Positions 59,477 to 64,000 of a DNA stretch of 64,000 bases are shown here, in pieces. A model generated the notes under the pieces. It ran no database searches. It was given only the letters and a program-made list of their open reading frames with translations, and was not told the origin of the DNA. The stretch's first letter is position 1; the number at the start of each line of letters is the position of its first letter. The DNA lies in NCBI RefSeq assembly GCF_029433105.1, contig NZ_JARNTW010000009.1:62001-126000 (forward strand), in the 5' to 3' direction. The position numbers and the translations under genes were made by a program. Source of the DNA: Runella sp. MFBS21 (GTDB lineage: Bacteria; Bacteroidota; Bacteroidia; Cytophagales; Spirosomataceae).

Positions 59477-60928
59477 TTATTCTAATGAAAGCGGCTTACT
59501 TTGATAAAAGTCAAGGATTTTGGTCCGAAATATGTAATCGTACTTGGCTTGAATGAGGCTAGCCCTAGCGCGGTCTACGTTGTTTTTGGCAATATTATAG
59601 TCAGCGGCATTGAGGGCGCCCGCATTGAGGCGTGCTTCGGCAGCTTTAAAAGAAAGCTCAAGGGTTCCTACTTGCCGAGCTGTAGCTTCATAGCGCTTGG
59701 CGGCATTGAGCATGTTGTAGTATGCCTGCTCAATAGTCTGTCGAACTTGATTCCTGACGATTTGTGATTGAAATTCCGCATTTTTTTGCTGGATTTGTGC
59801 CCCTGCTATCCGGTAGCGTACCTGATAGCCATTAAAAATAGGAACTCTCAATGACAATGAAAGAGAGGCGTTTCGATTAAAACCTAATTGATCAAAATAA
59901 CCAAAACTTTGAATAGCACCACTAGGAACAGTAGTCCGGACGATGACCGGCAAAGTAACTCCTCCATAAGTGATGTATTGAGTTGTAGAAGGTATGTCAC
60001 GTACTTGCGAAGCACCTCCATCTCCTACAAAACGTTGTCTGGGAGCGGCACTAGAAAAAGAAGAACTCAGCCCTCCTCCCAACGACAAAGAAGGTAATTT
60101 AGCACCTTTGGCAATATCAATTCCAGTTTTGGCACTTTCAATACGGAGATTTGCTGCTTCCATATCAGGTAGATACTTGATAGCGGCATTGTACACTTGC
60201 TCTAAGGTAGCATCATAAGGGGCTGATGTAGAAGGAAGTGGTAAATTGATGGGTTCTACTTCAATCACCTCACTACCATAGAGATTCATAAGTTGTTTGA
60301 GGGCAAGCTTTGATAACTCTATATTGTTTTGTGCATTTACAATAGAAAGTTCATCATTAGCAAGTTGAGATTGTATATCATAAAGGTTGATTTCGGGAAG
60401 GGATCCGGCTTTTACCAACTTCTCGGTACGTTCGAGCTGGAGGCGAGTAGTTTCTAACTGACGACGTGCAAATTCGAGCTGTTCTTGGTTGTTAAGAACT
60501 GAAAGATAATTTGTTGCAACATTCAAAATCAGTGTATTACGGCTCGATTCCAGTTCTTTTTGACTGGCTTGTAAGTTATACTGATTTTGTTTAATGGTAT
60601 TTTTTTGTTGATATCCATTAAAAAGGTTGACGCCCGTGCTTAAGTTGAAGTTCGAAAAATTCACTGTTTGTTCCACGAATTGGTTCGTGAAAGGATCAAT
60701 GTTACGTCCTGATTGTAACCCTTGCCCCCCGCTAAAGTTGAGCGTGGGGTACCGTTGCCATTTTGATTGGTCAAGGATGTTTTGATTATTCTGGATTTGA
60801 AGTTGACTTTGTTGCAGTTGCAAATTGTTTTGCAATGCAATCGTCACACATTGTTGAAGTGAATATTTTTGCTGAGCTTGGCTGTATAGGCTTAAACCAA
60901 GCGAGATGGCGAGTAACCAATTTTTCAT
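59477..60928 (-). CDS. TolC-family outer-membrane efflux protein
   Basis: 483 aa with signal peptide (MKNWLLAISLGLSLYSQAQQ). Two OEP repeats: SLQQCVTIALQNNLQLQQSQ and LEQVYNAAIKYLPDMEAANL, with long helices and strands SLSLRVPIFNGYQVRY. It forms the tunnel of a tripartite pump with the adaptor at 57987. It could also serve the peptide exporter at 41-45 kb, which has no TolC of its own nearby, but this is only a possibility. Confidence 0.92.
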   Translation of the reverse strand: MKNWLLAISLGLSLYSQAQQKYSLQQCVTIALQNNLQLQQSQLQIQNNQNILDQSKWQRYPTLNFSGGQGLQSGRNIDPFTNQFVEQTVNFSNFNLSTGVNLFNGYQQKNTIKQNQYNLQASQKELESSRNTLILNVATNYLSVLNNQEQLEFARRQLETTRLQLERTEKLVKAGSLPEINLYDIQSQLANDELSIVNAQNNIELSKLALKQLMNLYGSEVIEVEPINLPLPSTSAPYDATLEQVYNAAIKYLPDMEAANLRIESAKTGIDIAKGAKLPSLSLGGGLSSSFSSAAPRQRFVGDGGASQVRDIPSTTQYITYGGVTLPVIVRTTVPSGAIQSFGYFDQLGFNRNASLSLSLRVPIFNGYQVRYRIAGAQIQQKNAEFQSQIVRNQVRQTIEQAYYNMLNAAKRYEATARQVGTLELSFKAAEARLNAGALNAADYNIAKNNVDRARASLIQAKYDYIFRTKILDFYQSKPLSLE

Positions 60929-61050
60929 CGCTGTCCTTTTGATTTTATCTTCAAGGTTACAAAACTAAATTTGCTACCTCTAAGAAAATTGGATAAACGG
61001 TGAAATAAGTTTATCAACGCTTCAAATTCAGCAATTTAAAACAATAATAA

Positions 61051-62568
61051 TCAAGGCGCAGTTTTTTTGAATTCGATATCTCCAGCATTGGCAAGGGTGA
61101 CAACGACACGGTCAATATCGCCCGTAGCATTGATTCTAAAATCAAATTTAGCTTGGTCAAAAGCACCTGTACCTTCAAAAACATCGTAGTGATAATGTTG
61201 TAGAGTAAAAGGTAAATTGTGAAATACGCCGATAAACTCTTCGTCACCGCGAGTTTCCAATACAAATGACCCATAAGCAGGATGTTCATACTTGCCCCGA
61301 TAACTACTCAACTTCTGAGAAGGCTTAGTATCTGATTTGCGTTTGCTGGCATTTTCATCTTTGGTTTTTTGTTGTTTGGCTTTGGCTTCTGCTTGGGCTG
61401 TTTTGAGGCGGCTCGCCCAATCAATCACTGGAAGGTTGAGCCATTTATCAGCTATATAGTTGCAGATTGAGTTGACAAAATAATAGTCTACAGCACCCGT
61501 GTTTGTAAGTACTACTACGCCAAAATTTTGATTCGGGAAAAAGGTCATTTGCGAACGGAATCCTTCAATGGAACCATTGTGGCTCAATCTTAAAAAACCG
61601 CGATAAGTATTGATATTCCAGCCCATACCGTAGCTGGCATAGCCCAACTCACTAAAGGTGATTTCGGCAGGAGATACGATTATGTGGGGCGTATGGGTTT
61701 CTTTCAGGTTTGTTTCCGAGATAATTTGTTGATTTCCAAACTTCCCTTTCCCCAGTTGCATTAGGAGCCAATGAGACATATCAACTACATTGGATTTGAT
61801 AGAGCCAGCAGGACCGATGGCATCTATATTACTTCCAAATCCCTGCTCCAGCCATTGGCCGTTGTTGTCTCGATACGAAAGAGAATAATCACTACTCTGA
61901 AAAAGTTCGGGATAAGCAAGTACAGTTTGTTTCATTTCAAGGGGAGAAAGGATTTTTTCTCTTAAAAAATTCTCCCAGCTTTTTCCTGAAATTCTTTCAA
62001 TTAAGACCCCTGCCGTCATATACATCAAATTGTTGTATTGATATTGGGCATATACTGGTTTTGAAAGAGGCAAGTATTTGAGCCGCTGATACAGGCTTTG
62101 GCGGTCGAGGTTTGCATAGAGCCAAGTCCAATCGTGGCGTGGTAGGCCTGTGCGGTGTGATACCAAGTCGCGGGCAGTGATTATTCGAGTAGCGTATTCG
62201 TCATGAAGTTGAAAATCAGGTAAATAATCTTTGACAGGTTTGTTCCAATCTAATTTTCCTTCGTCTGCTAATATACCTAAAGCTGTCGCCGTAAATGATT
62301 TAGTACATGAAGCAATTGGGAAGAGCGTTTGAGCCGTAACGGGGAGGTTATTTTTTAAATCTTTAAATCCATATCCTTTGGTATAAAGGATTTTGCCGTC
62401 TTTGACAATCCCCACCGCTGCTCCTGGGACGCGCCATTCGATGAGCATTTGATTTACAAAATTATCGAACCCAACAAGCGGGTCAGTAGGAGGAGAGGCG
62501 ACTTTTTTTTGGGCGTAACCAAAACTGATAATACAAATCAGTAAAATAGTTTGAACAAGCGGGCGCAT
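61051..62568 (-). CDS. Serine hydrolase with C-terminal DUF3471-like domain
   Basis: 505 aa with signal peptide (ILLICIISFGYAQ). Class C beta-lactamase fold: SxxK in PIASCTKSFTA, YxN in YQYNNLMYM, and SHNGSIEGF in the KTG position. The last ~100 residues after a charged linker (KAKQQKTKDENASKRKSD) look like DUF3471. Probably a periplasmic peptidase or esterase. Third such hydrolase in the window. Confidence 0.9.
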   Translation of the reverse strand: MRPLVQTILLICIISFGYAQKKVASPPTDPLVGFDNFVNQMLIEWRVPGAAVGIVKDGKILYTKGYGFKDLKNNLPVTAQTLFPIASCTKSFTATALGILADEGKLDWNKPVKDYLPDFQLHDEYATRIITARDLVSHRTGLPRHDWTWLYANLDRQSLYQRLKYLPLSKPVYAQYQYNNLMYMTAGVLIERISGKSWENFLREKILSPLEMKQTVLAYPELFQSSDYSLSYRDNNGQWLEQGFGSNIDAIGPAGSIKSNVVDMSHWLLMQLGKGKFGNQQIISETNLKETHTPHIIVSPAEITFSELGYASYGMGWNINTYRGFLRLSHNGSIEGFRSQMTFFPNQNFGVVVLTNTGAVDYYFVNSICNYIADKWLNLPVIDWASRLKTAQAEAKAKQQKTKDENASKRKSDTKPSQKLSSYRGKYEHPAYGSFVLETRGDEEFIGVFHNLPFTLQHYHYDVFEGTGAFDQAKFDFRINATGDIDRVVVTLANAGDIEFKKTAP

Positions 62569-62649
62569 ACGGAGAGAGGGGGTGTTAGACCAACAAATAT
62601 AGTTTTAAAGCATATAGTTTGATGTAACCTTGCTCCGAAAGTTCTTATT

Positions 62650-64000
62650 TTAGTGCATTATCGCTGTTTTTTTGATATTAGTAGACATTTTATCAATCAA
62701 CCAATAAAAACGAATGGTAAGGAAGAGCGCCGAAAAGGTAAGGCCAGCAGATAAGGCAATCCATACTCCTTCTACATCCATTTTAAAAGTAAAAGCTAAG
62801 AGATAACTCAAAGGTAAAGCAATAACCCAATAGGCCACTAATGTAATACCTGTAGGAACATTGACATCAGTTAAGCCCCTTAATGTGCCTAAGCCTGTAG
62901 CTTGAATCCCGTCGGATAATTGGAAAAAGCCTGCATAAATCATCAAAGTAGAGGCAATGCTTGTGACGGCGAGGTTGTCTTTGAGATAAAGTGAAACCAA
63001 AAAATCATTGGCTGTCAAGAAAGTAATACAGCATACTCCCATAAATGCTGCCACAATCACAAATGCTGCTGTGCCTGCCTGCTTTACTTTGGAGAGGTTG
63101 TTTTGTCCCCATGCTTGGCCCACTCTGATAGCACCTGCGGCGGCAATGCCTGTAGCCATCATATAGGTGGTAGAGGCCAAATTAATGGCAATTTGGTGAG
63201 CGGCTAGTTGACTTTCGCCCAGCCATCCAATCAACACTACGGCAAGTGAAAAGGCTGCTACTTCAAAGAAAAATTGAAAACCTACTGGAATCGTAAGCTT
63301 GAAAATTCTTTTTATTAAGGGAGTAATATTTTGATTAGGAAAATGGAGGTAGATTTTGAAGTACTTACTTCTAAAAATATATCCTAAGATAACAATCGCC
63401 ATATAAAGCCGTGAAAACAGAGTGCCTAAGGCTGCCCCATTAAGCCCCATTTTAGGAAAAATCCATACTCCTTTAATTAGTACCCAATTGATGAGGGCAT
63501 TGAAAAACAACGCTGAAACGGTCACAAACATGGCTACTTTGGTATAAGAAAGCCCATCTGCTAGTTGCCGAGCGGCAACAAAAACTAACAACGGTAGAAT
63601 AGAAATACTTAGGATGTAAATAAATGGTTTAGCGAGGCGTGTCACTTCGGGAGTTTGCCCAAAAAAGTCTAAACTTAACCCCAATCCTATTCCCACTATG
63701 CCAAGCAAAATACCCAGCATTATGCCTACGTTCATGCCTGCCCTGAATAAATTCCCAATTTCTTGCGTATTGTTTTGTCCTTTGGCTTGTGAAATAAGGC
63801 TTGATACAATTCCTAATCCCCCAAACCCAATACTAGAAACCAAAAAAGTAAGCGAAGTGGCTAACCCTGACGCTCCTAGAGGAACCGCCCCTAGAAAACG
63901 CCCTACCATCAGGTTGTCGGTAACTCCCATTAAAATGACTCCAAGCTGAGCAATAATAATAGGAATACTAAGCTTGACGGTTGCTAAAATTTCGCGACGC
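62650..64000 (-). CDS. MATE-family multidrug/Na+ antiporter, 5' truncated
   Basis: The frame is open to the end of the window (RREILATVKLSIPIIIAQLG lies before the first in-frame ATG at 63930), so the true start is beyond 64000. The visible ~449 codons hold about eleven transmembrane helices and the MATE-typical MGVTDNLMVGRFLGAVPLGASG and VGQAWGQNNLSKVKQAGTAA repeats. NorM-like MATE proteins export cationic drugs or metabolites by Na+ or H+ exchange. Substrate not predictable. Confidence 0.9.
   Translation of the reverse strand, partial: RREILATVKLSIPIIIAQLGVILMGVTDNLMVGRFLGAVPLGASGLATSLTFLVSSIGFGGLGIVSSLISQAKGQNNTQEIGNLFRAGMNVGIMLGILLGIVGIGLGLSLDFFGQTPEVTRLAKPFIYILSISILPLLVFVAARQLADGLSYTKVAMFVTVSALFFNALINWVLIKGVWIFPKMGLNGAALGTLFSRLYMAIVILGYIFRSKYFKIYLHFPNQNITPLIKRIFKLTIPVGFQFFFEVAAFSLAVVLIGWLGESQLAAHQIAINLASTTYMMATGIAAAGAIRVGQAWGQNNLSKVKQAGTAAFVIVAAFMGVCCITFLTANDFLVSLYLKDNLAVTSIASTLMIYAGFFQLSDGIQATGLGTLRGLTDVNVPTGITLVAYWVIALPLSYLLAFTFKMDVEGVWIALSAGLTFSALFLTIRFYWLIDKMSTNIKKTAIMH

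Noticed and set aside
1-64000. tRNA or rRNA genes
   Set aside because: No cloverleaf or rRNA-like stretch was recognised by eye in the gene-free regions; a tRNA scan could not be run, so absence is not firm.

Overview
The window looks like a chromosomal segment of a Bacteroidota bacterium, most likely Cytophagales (a Spirosomaceae-like genome). The evidence is the gene complement (DUF4293, RicT/PSP1, DUF1573, free-standing TlpA-type thioredoxins, Reg_prop propeller, AraC regulator with a membrane domain, KdpD sensor split from its kinase, fused E1 alpha-beta), the moderate G+C content and several TAnnTTTG -7 boxes. I saw no rRNA, tRNA or CRISPR array by eye. Layout: (1) 1-11 kb is a complete K+-ATPase locus on the minus strand: a tiny FFEKI peptide, kdpF, kdpA, kdpB, kdpC, an outer-membrane porin, a KdpD sensor/USP protein and a separate HAMP-PAS histidine kinase. 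It is preceded by an NtrC-type sigma-54 activator, and there is a good sigma-54-like promoter at 9516-9531. A TumE-like toxin-antitoxin pair lies antisense between kdpA and kdpB. (2) 11-24 kb is mostly housekeeping: galU, a PIN toxin-antitoxin pair, an M28 peptidase, thrB, folK, a flavin amine oxidase and a YifB/ComM ATPase. Accessory pieces lie among them: an orphan AHH nuclease toxin with an Imm11-like partner, two unknown secreted proteins, a free-standing Reg_prop propeller, and the decayed remains of an OmpR-type response regulator. (3) 24-33 kb carries DUF4293, recQ, purD, ricT, a serine hydrolase, a small outer-membrane-like protein and an AraC regulator. (4) 33.2-33.86 kb is an array of eleven ~60-bp palindromic repeats. 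It reaches into, and supplies the C-terminus of, an XRE regulator. (5) 34.5-46.7 kb is the most interesting region, a probable undescribed glycocin-like RiPP/bacteriocin locus. It has one 74-aa double-glycine precursor with four core cysteines, a C39 peptidase-ABC exporter, an HlyD adaptor, a C39-like/VKOR/thioredoxin fusion, two TlpA-like thioredoxin proteins and two glycosyltransferases. A DUF433/DUF5615 toxin-antitoxin pair is inserted antisense, and twin inverted repeats 21 bp apart lie upstream. Protease, exporter, oxidative-folding proteins and glycosyltransferases are the parts list of sublancin-type loci, but the families used here differ. (6) 46.9-64 kb is core and envelope genes: NFU, amidase, MCE/MlaD, DedA, phosphosulfolactate synthase, fused E1, DUF1573, two serine hydrolases, an OmpA protein, an efflux adaptor, TolC and a MATE transporter truncated by the window end. 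A recurring theme is small toxin-antitoxin cassettes with their own -7 boxes, two of them inserted antisense inside functional operons.
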